Shown piece by piece: positions 1 to 7,712 of a stretch of 64,000 nucleotides of DNA. Source of the stretch: JBGAHD01 sp044226395 (lineage in GTDB: Bacteria; Pseudomonadota; Gammaproteobacteria; Xanthomonadales; Ahniellaceae); assembly GCA_044226395.1 (NCBI GenBank), contig JBGAHD010000002.1, positions 62,001-126,000 on the forward strand. The letters run 5' to 3'. Positions within the stretch are counted from its first letter, which is position 1. The number at the start of each line of letters is the position of its first letter. The notes under the pieces were generated by a model that was not told where the DNA came from, searched no databases, and saw only the letters and a program-made list of their open reading frames with translations. Both the position numbers and the translations under genes were made by a program.

Positions 1-1902
1 GGTCGGCTGGGTGATGTTGGTGATGTTGTCGGTGTTCGACGCGCCCGAGTCGCTGGCCGAAGCCAGATCCGGCGCGCTCGGCGGAATCGCCGGCTGCGGC
101 TGGATCTCGACCGCGCCCTTGTCGCAGGCCGTGCCGCTGACGCGCAGAAAGGGCGCGTCGCGCTGATCGGTGGTGAAGGCCAGACCACCGATGTCGACGC
201 AACCGGCGGGATCGCCCGCGTCGATCAGCGGACTGCCCGCCAGCGGCAGATGCGTGCGCGTGACGCCGCCGTTGTTGGCGAGCGTGACCGCCAGCATCGG
301 ATCGGTGCCGGTCACGTCATTGAGGCCCACGAAGAAGGCGCAAGTGCCCACGCCCTCGACGTGATTGAAATCCGAATTGCCCTGCGCCAGCGTGGCTGCG
401 GCGCAATCGGGCGTGGTGCCGCCGGCATTGTTGTCAAGGTTGTCGGCGATGACGCTGTTGCGCAGCTGCAGCTTGGCGTTGTCGTTGATCGCCAGGCCAC
501 CGCCGTCGCCGACGCCATTGGCGTTGGCGTCCGAACGATTGCCGGCCACGGTGACATTGCGCGCGTTGCCGCCGTCCTGAAGCGCGGTAATGGCGTTGGG
601 CGCGTCGAGGTCGAGACCACGCGCGATCGCGGCCGTGGCTTGCTCCAAGGGCAGCAAGGTCGGCGGCGTGAGCATCAGCCAGCCACCGCCCGAACCATTG
701 GCGCTGTTGCCGCTGATCGTCGAATTGGCCAGCCACACCGGACTCTGCGACGCGATGGCGCCGCCGCCCGCGGTGTCGCTGGTGGCGAGATTGCCGTTGA
801 GCGTGCTGCCTTCGATCGCGGTCAGGCTCAAAGTGTCGCCGACCACGTACAAACCACCGCCGGTGCCGGCGGAATTCGACGACAAGGTCGAATCGCGCAG
901 CAACAAACGCGAGCGCGCCGCGATCGCGCCACCGACCGTGCTGGTGCTGGCGCCATTGATCACCACGCGATCGAGCACCGTGAACGCGCCGTAGAACGTG
1001 GTCGAGGCGCCGTCGAGCAGGGCCGCGCCGCCATCGCTACCGAAGCTCGCGCCACCGGCGCTGTTGAAGCGCATGCCGGACACGATCACGCTCATGCGCC
1101 CCGTGCGCTGCGGATCGACATGCAGCGCGCGATCGGGCGTGGCGAAGGTATTGGTGATGACGCTGCCGGTGCCCACATCCGTGCCCGCGCCATAAATGCC
1201 CATGCCTGCGCGCACATCGAGATCGCCGGTGGCGTTGAGATCCTCGCCGCCGCCGGCGCGCGTGAGCACGAAGGCGCCCGCGGGCAAAAGCACCGCGCCG
1301 GGCGCGGCATTGGCGGCATCGATCGCTTCGCGCAGCGAGCAGCCGTTGGCGGCGCAACCGTCGGGCGTGGGATCGTCGAGACGATCGACCACGTACTGCG
1401 GCGCCGCGCTCACGCTCAATTGCAAGGTCGCGGTGCCGGCTTGAATGGAATTGCGCGCGACCACGATGTAGTACGTGGTCGACGGTTCCAGGCGCACGCC
1501 GAACAGCGCCGAGCCGAATGGCGCGGCGCGCGCGTCGTCATTGCACGCGACCAGGCGAAGCGCGCCGGCCGAACCCGAGAACACGCCGAGGATGGTGTCG
1601 TAGTCCGCCGCGCGCGTGTCGAGATTCACGTAAGCCGGCGTCGCGCTCGTGGTATAGCGATACCACACGCTTTGCGTGCCGGCGCTGACCGCGCCGATCT
1701 TGCATTCGAGCAGCGGATCGCCCGGCTCGCTCGTGGCCTGGGCGATGGTGGCGATGGTGTCGTTGAACGGCAGCGACGAGATCGGCGTGGCGGCGGCGAA
1801 GTTATCGTTCGCCGGTTGCGCGCTCGCGGCGCCCGCGGCCGCGAGCAGCAACAGCGAAGCCAGGAGCTTGCGCGTCGCCGCGCGAATCGAAGTGGAGCGC
1901 AT
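1..1902 (-). CDS. Secreted CSLREA / choice-of-anchor Q surface protein, 3' truncated by window edge
   Basis: The frame is open from ATG at 1902 to base 1 (634 codons) with no stop, so the C-terminus lies outside the window. A signal peptide (residues 1-28, Leu/Ala core, ASA-Q cleavage) is followed by a region with the NDNFAAATPI start and VWYRYT motif of PPC-like domains. The hallmark CSLREAIDAANA (TIGR04214) begins near residue 188. Next come beta-helix-like repeats (SxISGNSA..GGGW) and the choice-of-anchor Q signature near residues 540-580 (GSPLIDAGD, DQRD, DKGAVE). The last residues visible, ASDSGASNTDNIT, look like the start of a bacterial Ig-like domain. By family this is an exported, probably surface-associated beta-helical protein. 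No enzyme activity can be inferred. It is divergent from the amidohydrolase gene. Confidence 0.85.
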   Translation of the reverse strand, partial: MRSTSIRAATRKLLASLLLLAAAGAASAQPANDNFAAATPISSLPFNDTIATIAQATSEPGDPLLECKIGAVSAGTQSVWYRYTTSATPAYVNLDTRAADYDTILGVFSGSAGALRLVACNDDARAAPFGSALFGVRLEPSTTYYIVVARNSIQAGTATLQLSVSAAPQYVVDRLDDPTPDGCAANGCSLREAIDAANAAPGAVLLPAGAFVLTRAGGGEDLNATGDLDVRAGMGIYGAGTDVGTGSVITNTFATPDRALHVDPQRTGRMSVIVSGMRFNSAGGASFGSDGGAALLDGASTTFYGAFTVLDRVVINGASTSTVGGAIAARSRLLLRDSTLSSNSAGTGGGLYVVGDTLSLTAIEGSTLNGNLATSDTAGGGAIASQSPVWLANSTISGNSANGSGGGWLMLTPPTLLPLEQATAAIARGLDLDAPNAITALQDGGNARNVTVAGNRSDANANGVGDGGGLAINDNAKLQLRNSVIADNLDNNAGGTTPDCAAATLAQGNSDFNHVEGVGTCAFFVGLNDVTGTDPMLAVTLANNGGVTRTHLPLAGSPLIDAGDPAGCVDIGGLAFTTDQRDAPFLRVSGTACDKGAVEIQPQPAIPPSAPDLASASDSGASNTDNITNITQPT

Positions 1903-2098
1903 GAGGGACTTCTGGTGACCTACAGACGCGTCCATGGTATCGGAAGCCGCCACGGTGGAGAAATCGATCGCGGGTCGGTCATGGCCGGTCGGATCGCGAA
2001 TCTGAGCACTGGCACTCATGTCGGAAAACCGGCAAGGTGAACGCGAGTTAGAAATTCGTTCACGTTCGCGACAATGTCTTTATTCTGCGAGGTCAATC

Positions 2099-3493
2099 GT
2101 GCGACTCCGTCACGTGCTGGGTTCAGTTTCATGGCTGATGTGCGCCGCGGCCCTGGCCGCGGAGAATCCGCCCTTTCCTTCGACGTATCACGCCGCCGAT
2201 TCGGGACGCGTGATGATTCGCGGCGCGACCGTGCTCACCGGCACGGGCACGCGCCTGGACAACACCGACGTGCTGATCGAGCAGGGCCGCATCGCCAAGC
2301 TCGGCCAGGGTCTCGATGATGCCGCCGATCGCGAAGTCGACGCGCGCGGTCGCTGGCTGACGCCGGGCCTGATCGACATCCACTCGCACCTGGGCGTTTA
2401 CGCCAGCCCTGGCGTGAGCGCGCATCAGGACGGCAACGAAATGGTCGATCCGGTCACCGCGCAAGCCTGGGCCGAACACGCGATCTGGCCGCAGGATCCG
2501 GGCTTCGAGACCGCGCTCGAAGGCGGCGTGACCACGCTGCAGATCCTGCCCGGCTCGGGCAATCTCATCGGCGGTCGCGGCGTGACCGTGAAGAACGTGC
2601 CCGCGATCACTTATCAGGACATGAAGTTTCCCGGCGCGCCGCAAGGCCTGAAGATGGCTTGCGGCGAAAATCCCAAACGCGTTTACGGTTCGCAAAATCG
2701 CGCGCCGATGACGCGCATGGGCAATGTCGCCGGATATCGACAAGCCTTCGCCGACGCGCAGGACTACCTGCGTCAGCGCGACAAATACGCGCGCGAACTC
2801 GCCGCGTGGCAAGCCAAGCGCGGCAAGGACAAGGGCGATCCGCCGGCCGAACCCAAGCGCGATCTGCGCCTGGAAACACTCGCCGCCGCGATGCGTGGCG
2901 AGGTGCTGGTGCACATTCACTGCTATCGCGCCGACGAGATGGCGATCATGCTCGATCTCGCCGATGAATTCGGATTCAAGATCGCGGCCTTTCATCACGG
3001 CGTCGAGGCTTACAAGATCGCCGATCGGCTGGCCGAGCGCGGCGTGTGCGGCGCGTTGTGGGCCGATTGGTGGGGCTTCAAGATGGAAGCCTACGACGGC
3101 ATCTACGAAAACATCGCCCTGGTCGATCGACCGGCCAAGGGCTGCGCGATCGTGCATTCGGATTCCGACGAAGGCGTGCAGCGCCTCAATCAAGAGGCGG
3201 CCAAGGCCATGGCGCGCGGTCAACGCGCGGGGCTCGATATCGCGCCCGAGCGCGCGATCACTTGGCTCACGCGCAATCCCGCGCGCGCCATGGGCATCGA
3301 GACCCAGACCGGCACGATCGAAGTCGGCAAGATGGCCGACGTGGTGATTTGGAATCGCGAGCCTTTCAGCGTCTACGCGCTCGCCGAGCAAGTGTTCATT
3401 GATGGCGTGCTGACCTACGACCGCGCGCATCCCGCGGCCAAGCCGAGATCCGATTTCTTGCTTGGCCAGCCCGGCACGGAGGTGTCGCCATGA
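2099..3493 (+). CDS. Imidazolonepropionase-like amidohydrolase (COG1228), exported
   Basis: A 464-residue metal-dependent hydrolase. I start it at GTG 2099, which has GAGG at 2089-2092 six bases upstream and gives a clean signal peptide (hydrophobic core ending AALAAE). The in-frame start further upstream has no such features. Amidohydrolase landmarks are present: PGLIDIHSHLG with the HxH metal ligands at residues 95 and 97, HIH at 272-274, HH at 299-300 and the HSD motif at 353-355. The C-terminal stretch GTIEVGKMADVVIWNREP is typical of the composite beta-domain of this superfamily. The substrate is unknown. Exported members of this group act on small cyclic amides or dipeptide-like compounds. 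It overlaps the next gene by four bases, so the two are translationally coupled. Confidence 0.86.
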   Translation: MRLRHVLGSVSWLMCAAALAAENPPFPSTYHAADSGRVMIRGATVLTGTGTRLDNTDVLIEQGRIAKLGQGLDDAADREVDARGRWLTPGLIDIHSHLGVYASPGVSAHQDGNEMVDPVTAQAWAEHAIWPQDPGFETALEGGVTTLQILPGSGNLIGGRGVTVKNVPAITYQDMKFPGAPQGLKMACGENPKRVYGSQNRAPMTRMGNVAGYRQAFADAQDYLRQRDKYARELAAWQAKRGKDKGDPPAEPKRDLRLETLAAAMRGEVLVHIHCYRADEMAIMLDLADEFGFKIAAFHHGVEAYKIADRLAERGVCGALWADWWGFKMEAYDGIYENIALVDRPAKGCAIVHSDSDEGVQRLNQEAAKAMARGQRAGLDIAPERAITWLTRNPARAMGIETQTGTIEVGKMADVVIWNREPFSVYALAEQVFIDGVLTYDRAHPAAKPRSDFLLGQPGTEVSP

Positions 3494-4737
3494 AAACCGC
3501 GTGCTTGCTGTTCGCGGCCCTGGCCGTTACTTCCACCACGCACGCTGCCGATGCGCTGTTGATTCGCGACGCCACCGTGCACGCGGTCGATGGCGCCGGC
3601 GCGCGTGAACACACCGACGTGCTGATCGAAGGCGGCGTGATCCGCGCGCTGGGCGCGCGACTGACCGCGCCCGCGGGCGCCGAGATCGTCGAGGCCAAGG
3701 GTCGGCCGCTGACGCCGGGCCTGTTCGCCGGCCTCAACGCGCTGGGCGTGCAAGAGGTCTCGCTCGAGCCCACGACCAACGACGCGACGCTCGCCTTTGG
3801 CGCGCAACAACCGCCGGCCGACGCGCAATGGCGTCCCGAGTTCGATCTGGTGCCGGCGTTCAATCCGCACTCGGTCGCGATCGCGATCAATCGCGCCGAA
3901 GGCCTGACCTTCACCGTGCTCGCGCCCGGCGCCATGCCCGGTGGCAGCATCATCGCCGGCCAAGGCGCGGCGATGACGCTCGATGGTCGCTACGAGGCGA
4001 TGCTGCCGAACTCGCGCACCTTGTTCATCGAACTCGGCGGCGATCTCAGCGCGCTCACCGGCGGCAGTCGCGCGGCGCAATACATGCTGCTCGATCAAGC
4101 CGTGCGCGAAGCCAAGACCGGCGAAACGGCGGCCAATCCTCTGCTCACGCCGGCGGGTCGCGACACCTTGAACCGCTATCTCGCGGGCGGTCGCGTCGCG
4201 TTTGGCGTGCAACGCGCGGCCGACATTCGACAAGTCCTGGCCTTCGCCAAGCGCAGCGGCATGCGACCGGTGATCGTCGGCGGCGCCGAGGCCTGGATGG
4301 TGGCCGATGAACTCGCGGCGGCCAAGGTGCCGGTGATGATCGATGCGCTCGCGGCCTTGCCGTCGAGTTTCGATCAACTCGGCGCGCGCCTCGACAACGC
4401 GGCCTTGTTGCATCGCGCGGGCGTGACCATCGCCTTCGCGATGTTCGGCGACAACACGCAGAACGCACGCAAGATTCGCCAGCTTGCCGGCAATGCCGTG
4501 GCGCATGGCCTGGATTGGGACACGGCGCTGGCCGCGCTCACCGCCACGCCCGCACGCGTGTTCGGTCAGAGTGACAGCCTGGGTCGCATCGCGCCGGGGC
4601 TGCGCGCCGACGTGGTGCTATGGAGCGGCGATCCGCTGGAAGTGACGAGCTTCGCCGATCAGGTGTGGATCGCGGGCAAGCCCATGCCCACGACCACGCG
4701 CCAGACCGAGTTGCGCGACCGCTACCTGCGGCGCTGA
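3490..4737 (+). CDS. Amidohydrolase-fold paralogue lacking the metal ligands
   Basis: A 415-residue exported protein with a signal peptide ending THAAD. It is clearly paralogous to the gene before it: LLIRDATVHAVDG, HTDVLIEGGVIRALG and the C-terminal GRIAPGLRADVVLWSGDPL match the upstream protein. The catalytic site is not conserved. Where the partner has PGLIDIHSHLG, this protein has PGLFAGLNALG, so both His ligands are gone. The HSD region is replaced by a segment containing AFAMFGDNTQ. It starts in an ATGA overlap with the upstream stop. I infer a non-catalytic partner, perhaps forming a heteromer with the active enzyme. A divergent enzyme using other ligands cannot be excluded. A strong palindromic terminator follows. 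Confidence 0.83.
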   Translation: MKTACLLFAALAVTSTTHAADALLIRDATVHAVDGAGAREHTDVLIEGGVIRALGARLTAPAGAEIVEAKGRPLTPGLFAGLNALGVQEVSLEPTTNDATLAFGAQQPPADAQWRPEFDLVPAFNPHSVAIAINRAEGLTFTVLAPGAMPGGSIIAGQGAAMTLDGRYEAMLPNSRTLFIELGGDLSALTGGSRAAQYMLLDQAVREAKTGETAANPLLTPAGRDTLNRYLAGGRVAFGVQRAADIRQVLAFAKRSGMRPVIVGGAEAWMVADELAAAKVPVMIDALAALPSSFDQLGARLDNAALLHRAGVTIAFAMFGDNTQNARKIRQLAGNAVAHGLDWDTALAALTATPARVFGQSDSLGRIAPGLRADVVLWSGDPLEVTSFADQVWIAGKPMPTTTRQTELRDRYLRR

Positions 4738-4754
4738 GCGGCCCGAGGTCACGC

Positions 4755-4788
4755 GGCGAAACCGGCCAGCATCACGGCCGGTTTCGCC
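4755..4788. terminator. Palindromic terminator after the amidohydrolase pair
   Basis: Perfect 13-bp inverted repeat (GGCGAAACCGGCC, 8-nt loop, GGCCGGTTTCGCC) beginning 17 bp after the stop codon. No long T-tract follows, as is common in high-GC genomes, so the evidence is the stem alone. Confidence 0.6.
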
Positions 4789-4789
4789 A

Positions 4790-4827
4790 TTGGCCTTTCA
4801 CATGACAGGCGTAATATGACGGCCATA
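4790..4827 (+). promoter_or_regulatory. Possible promoter and operator of the TetR gene
   Basis: A TAATAT hexamer (4812-4817) sits 16 bp after TTGGCC (4790-4795). It overlaps an imperfect dyad, TATG-ACGGC-CATA, at 4815-4827, just before the TetR start at 4835. TetR regulators usually bind palindromes over their own promoter. Assignment is by position and pattern only. Confidence 0.3.
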
Positions 4828-4834
4828 CTTCCAA

Positions 4835-5401
4835 ATGCCCGTCATGAACCAACGCCTGGAACAAAAGCACGAATCGCGCGGCCGCATCCTCGAATCGGCC
4901 GAGCAGGCCATTCGCAAGGACGGCCTGCTGGGCGCCACCGTGGCTTCGGTGATGCACGGCGCGGGCCTCACGGTGGGTGGCTTCTACGCCCACTTCGACA
5001 ACAAGGACGCGATGCTGTTGGCTTCGCTCGAGGCCTTGTTCGCCGATCAGATGCGCGAATGGCTCGACACCTTGCCGCGCGATGCCGATGGCGCCACCAA
5101 ACGTCAGCGCGCGGCGCGCGGTTATCTGTCGCGCAAGCATCGCGATGGCGCCATCGACCGTTGCCCCCTGCCGCCCTTGCTCGGCCAACTCGAACACGCC
5201 GACCCGCGTTACGCCGAACTGATCGCGCGCCACATCGACGACTGGGCGCGCGTGCTCGCCGACCCGCGCGATGCCGAGGAACGCCGTAACGCCCTGGCCG
5301 CGATCGCGACCATGGTCGGCGCCTTCGCGATGGCGCGCGCGTTCGGCGCGACTCCGTTTTCCGACGAGATCCTCGCCGCCGCCAAGAGCGCGATTCGATG
5401 A
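4835..5401 (+). CDS. TetR/AcrR family transcriptional regulator
   Basis: A 188-residue protein with an N-terminal TetR helix-turn-helix (about residues 16-60: RILESAEQAI, then GAGLTVGGFYAHFDNKD, the recognition helix region) and a variable helical ligand-binding C-terminal domain. Cys111 in RCPLPP is a potential redox or ligand residue, but this is speculative. Start is ATG 4835; ATG 4844 is an equally plausible alternative. It lies upstream of an alpha/beta hydrolase and a DsbA-fold isomerase on the same strand and may control them. The ligand is unknown. Confidence 0.88.
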   Translation: MPVMNQRLEQKHESRGRILESAEQAIRKDGLLGATVASVMHGAGLTVGGFYAHFDNKDAMLLASLEALFADQMREWLDTLPRDADGATKRQRAARGYLSRKHRDGAIDRCPLPPLLGQLEHADPRYAELIARHIDDWARVLADPRDAEERRNALAAIATMVGAFAMARAFGATPFSDEILAAAKSAIR

Positions 5402-5483
5402 GGCGCGTGGCTTTTCATCACGACCTTCACCCGCGACGGATTCGCCGTCGCGCGAGCGGCGCTTGAAGCGCCAGGAGTTGCTC

Positions 5484-6326
5484 ATGTCCAGTCTCTTCGC
5501 TTTGCGCACGCTCAATCGCCTGTTGGGCGCGATCGCGCCCGATGTCGTGGCGCGCCACGCGCGTCGTCTGCTGATGCGTCCGCACCCGCGCCCGCCGCGC
5601 GGCTGGGAGGAAGCGGCGCTGCGCAGCGCCGAGCGCATCACTTTTCGCTTCGGCCTGTCGGGCCTGCGCTGGGGCGACCACGGCCCCGTGACCTTGCTGA
5701 TGCACGGCTGGGAAGGTCGTCCGACGCAGTTCGCGGCCTTCATCGCGCCCCTGCTCGCGCAAGGTCGCCAAGTGATCGCGCTCGATGCGCCCGCGCATGG
5801 CCAATCGCCGGGTCGCGAAGCGCATCCGCTGGCCTTCGCCGAAGCCCTGCTCGAAGCCGCGAGCGAATTGCGCGAGATCGATGCCGCCATCGGTCACTCG
5901 ATGGGTGGCTCGGCCTTGTTGCTGGCGATGGAACGCGGGCTGTCGGTGCGCAAGGCCGTGACCATTGGCGCGCCGGCGGCGATGCCGCGCGTGCTCGATC
6001 GCTTCGCGCGCTTCATCGGCTTGCCGGCCGCGGCGCATCGGCGCTTTCGCCGCTTGGTCGATCGCTACACCGGCGTGCGCGCCGAGCAACTCGACGTGCG
6101 CCACGGCGACGCGCCACTCGACGTGCCGGGTCTGATCGTGCACGACACCGACGATACCGCCGTGCCTTTCGACGAAGCCCTCGCGCTGCGCGAAGCCTGG
6201 CCGGGCGCGCGCTTGATCGCGACGCAAGGCTTCGGTCATCGCCAAGTGCTGGCCAGCCCCAAGGTCATCGCCGAAATCGCCGCGTTCTTCGCCGAAGGCC
6301 GCGAGCAACCGCGGCTCGCGGCCTGA
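5484..6326 (+). CDS. Alpha/beta hydrolase
   Basis: A 280-residue cytoplasmic hydrolase. Start ATG 5484 is set by AGGAG at 5473-5477 with a 6-nt spacer; in-frame codons further upstream belong to the preceding gene's region. It shows the oxyanion segment LLMHGWEGRP, the nucleophile elbow GHSMGGS with Ser139, an acidic residue in HDTDD (221-224) and the catalytic His252 in GFGHRQVL. There is no lid or signal peptide. The substrate cannot be deduced. It is followed after 9 bp by a DsbA-fold isomerase, so the two are probably co-transcribed, with the TetR gene upstream as a candidate regulator. Confidence 0.86.
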   Translation: MSSLFALRTLNRLLGAIAPDVVARHARRLLMRPHPRPPRGWEEAALRSAERITFRFGLSGLRWGDHGPVTLLMHGWEGRPTQFAAFIAPLLAQGRQVIALDAPAHGQSPGREAHPLAFAEALLEAASELREIDAAIGHSMGGSALLLAMERGLSVRKAVTIGAPAAMPRVLDRFARFIGLPAAAHRRFRRLVDRYTGVRAEQLDVRHGDAPLDVPGLIVHDTDDTAVPFDEALALREAWPGARLIATQGFGHRQVLASPKVIAEIAAFFAEGREQPRLAA

Positions 6327-6335
6327 GGCGTGCGC

Positions 6336-6977
6336 ATGAGTGCCTTGATCGACGCGCGCTGGTACTTCGACGTGATCTCGCCGTTCGCCTTCCTGCAATG
6401 GCGGCAGCTCTCGCGCCTGCGCGCGCGCGTCGCGATCACGCCGGTGCCGATCCTGTTCGCGGCCGTGCTCAATCAACATGGCCAAAAAGGTCCGGCCGAA
6501 ATCGCGGGCAAGCGCGAATTCACCTATCGCCTGGTGCAGTGGCAGGCCGAACGCGCCGGCATTCCGATGCGTTTTCCGCCAGGACATCCGTTCAATCCCT
6601 TGCACGCGCTGCGCTTGTGCGTGGCCGCGGGCGCGACGACAGCGGCGATCGACGCGATCTTCGATCATCTGTGGATCGAAGGCCGCGCGGGCGACAGCCC
6701 CGAGGCGCTGGCGCCGGTGGCGACACGCCTGGGCATCGCCGATGTCGCGGCGGCCATCGCCACGACCGAGGTCAAGGACACGCTCAAGCGCAACACGCAG
6801 GAAGCGCTGACGCGCGGCGTCTACGGCGTGCCCACGCTCGCGATCGGCGAGGACCTGTTCTGGGGCAATGACGCCACCGACCTGATCCTCGACTGGCTGG
6901 CCGATCCCGGCCGCTTCGCCAGCGGCGAATACGCGCGCCTGCGTCATCTACCCAGCGCCGCCGAACGTCCGCGCTGA
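6336..6977 (+). CDS. 2-hydroxychromene-2-carboxylate isomerase-like (DsbA-fold) protein
   Basis: A 213-residue thioredoxin/GST-kappa-like protein. WYFDVISPFAFLQW at the N-terminus has Ser-Pro (15-16) where DsbA has its Cys pair, as in the HCCA isomerase (NahD-like) family. The helical insertion follows, and the C-terminal cis-Pro loop GVYGVPTL and GEDLFWGND are typical. Known members isomerise 2-hydroxychromene-2-carboxylate using glutathione in naphthalene breakdown. Many genomic homologues, probably including this one, have an unknown substrate, since no aromatic catabolic genes are nearby. Start chosen at ATG 6336; GTG 6330 is possible. Confidence 0.85.
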   Translation: MSALIDARWYFDVISPFAFLQWRQLSRLRARVAITPVPILFAAVLNQHGQKGPAEIAGKREFTYRLVQWQAERAGIPMRFPPGHPFNPLHALRLCVAAGATTAAIDAIFDHLWIEGRAGDSPEALAPVATRLGIADVAAAIATTEVKDTLKRNTQEALTRGVYGVPTLAIGEDLFWGNDATDLILDWLADPGRFASGEYARLRHLPSAAERPR

Positions 6978-7086
6978 ACTCGCGCGGGGCCGGCGCGGTC
7001 CCTGTTCACGACGCCGGGCCCACCGGGCGGCGGCGCGGCCAGGCCCGGCGCGCAAACGCCGCAACGGAGCGCTAACGGCCCTCGGG

Positions 7087-7092
7087 TATGAT
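7087..7092 (+). promoter_or_regulatory. Candidate -10 element for the ECF sigma gene
   Basis: TATGAT lies 26 bp ahead of the chosen GTG start (7118). The earlier ATG codons overlap this hexamer, which argues against using them as starts. No convincing -35 is visible (ACGGAG at 7064-7069). Confidence 0.35.
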
Positions 7093-7117
7093 GCCCGACC
7101 AGGGGAGCGGGCTAGAC

Positions 7118-7705
7118 GTGGGCATGAGCGAATCGGACGGCGACATCACCCGCCTGCTGCAGAGCTGGCGACACGGCGACACCGGGGCCGAAGAGCGCTT
7201 GATCGCGCGCGTCTACCCCGAGTTGCGCGCGATCGCGCAGCGGCGGCTGTCGCCCTCGGGCGCGCTCACGCTCAGCGCCACCGAACTCGCGCACGAAGCG
7301 TATTTTCGCTTGATCGAGCAGCGCGACGGTCAGTTTCAGAACCGCGCGCATTTCTTCGCCATCGCCGCGCACGTGATCCGTCGTCTGGTCGTGGACTTGG
7401 TGCGTGAGCGTCATGCGCTCAAGCGCGGGGGCGATGTCGTGCACGTGACCCTCGAAGCCGCCAATGCCACGCCGCAGGACACCGATGGCGACGCCATCGA
7501 CGTGCTCGATCTCGATCGCCTGCTGACCCGACTCGAACGCATCGATGCGCGCGCCGCGCGCGTGACCGAGCTGCGCTTCTTCGGCGGCCTGTCGGTCGAG
7601 GACGTGGCCGAAACCGAGCAATTGTCGCCAGCCACGATCAAGCGCTCGTGGCAATTCGCCCGCGCCTGGCTAATGACGCAATTGGGCGAAGCACCGACCA
7701 GCTGA
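7118..7705 (+). CDS. ECF sigma factor of the TIGR02999 (Sig-70_X6) type, kinase-linked
   Basis: A 195-residue sigma factor. GTG 7118 is preferred because AGGGGAG (7101-7107) lies 10 nt upstream; ATG 7124 is an alternative. Region 2 spans about residues 15-95 (ELRAIAQRRL, TELAHEAYFRLIEQ, NRAHFFAIAAHVIRRLVVD). Region 4 is near residues 140-190 (LERIDARAARVTELRFFGG, LSVEDVAETEQLSPATIKR). In ordinary ECF sigmas the helix near residues 50-58 carries acidic residues (DAED-like) that bind the RNA polymerase beta' clamp. Here the segment reads TLSATELAHEAY, with Thr51, Ser53 and Thr55. The Ser/Thr kinase gene begins 7 bp downstream, as in kinase-activated ECF systems. No anti-sigma gene is adjacent. 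Confidence 0.87.
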   Translation: MGMSESDGDITRLLQSWRHGDTGAEERLIARVYPELRAIAQRRLSPSGALTLSATELAHEAYFRLIEQRDGQFQNRAHFFAIAAHVIRRLVVDLVRERHALKRGGDVVHVTLEAANATPQDTDGDAIDVLDLDRLLTRLERIDARAARVTELRFFGGLSVEDVAETEQLSPATIKRSWQFARAWLMTQLGEAPTS

Positions 7706-7712
7706 GGACGGC

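Noticed and set aside
250..2040. A 596-codon plus-strand open frame opposite the CSLREA protein
   Set aside because: The minus-strand frame has a signal peptide, the CSLREA motif and the choice-of-anchor Q signature. The plus-strand product is low-complexity.
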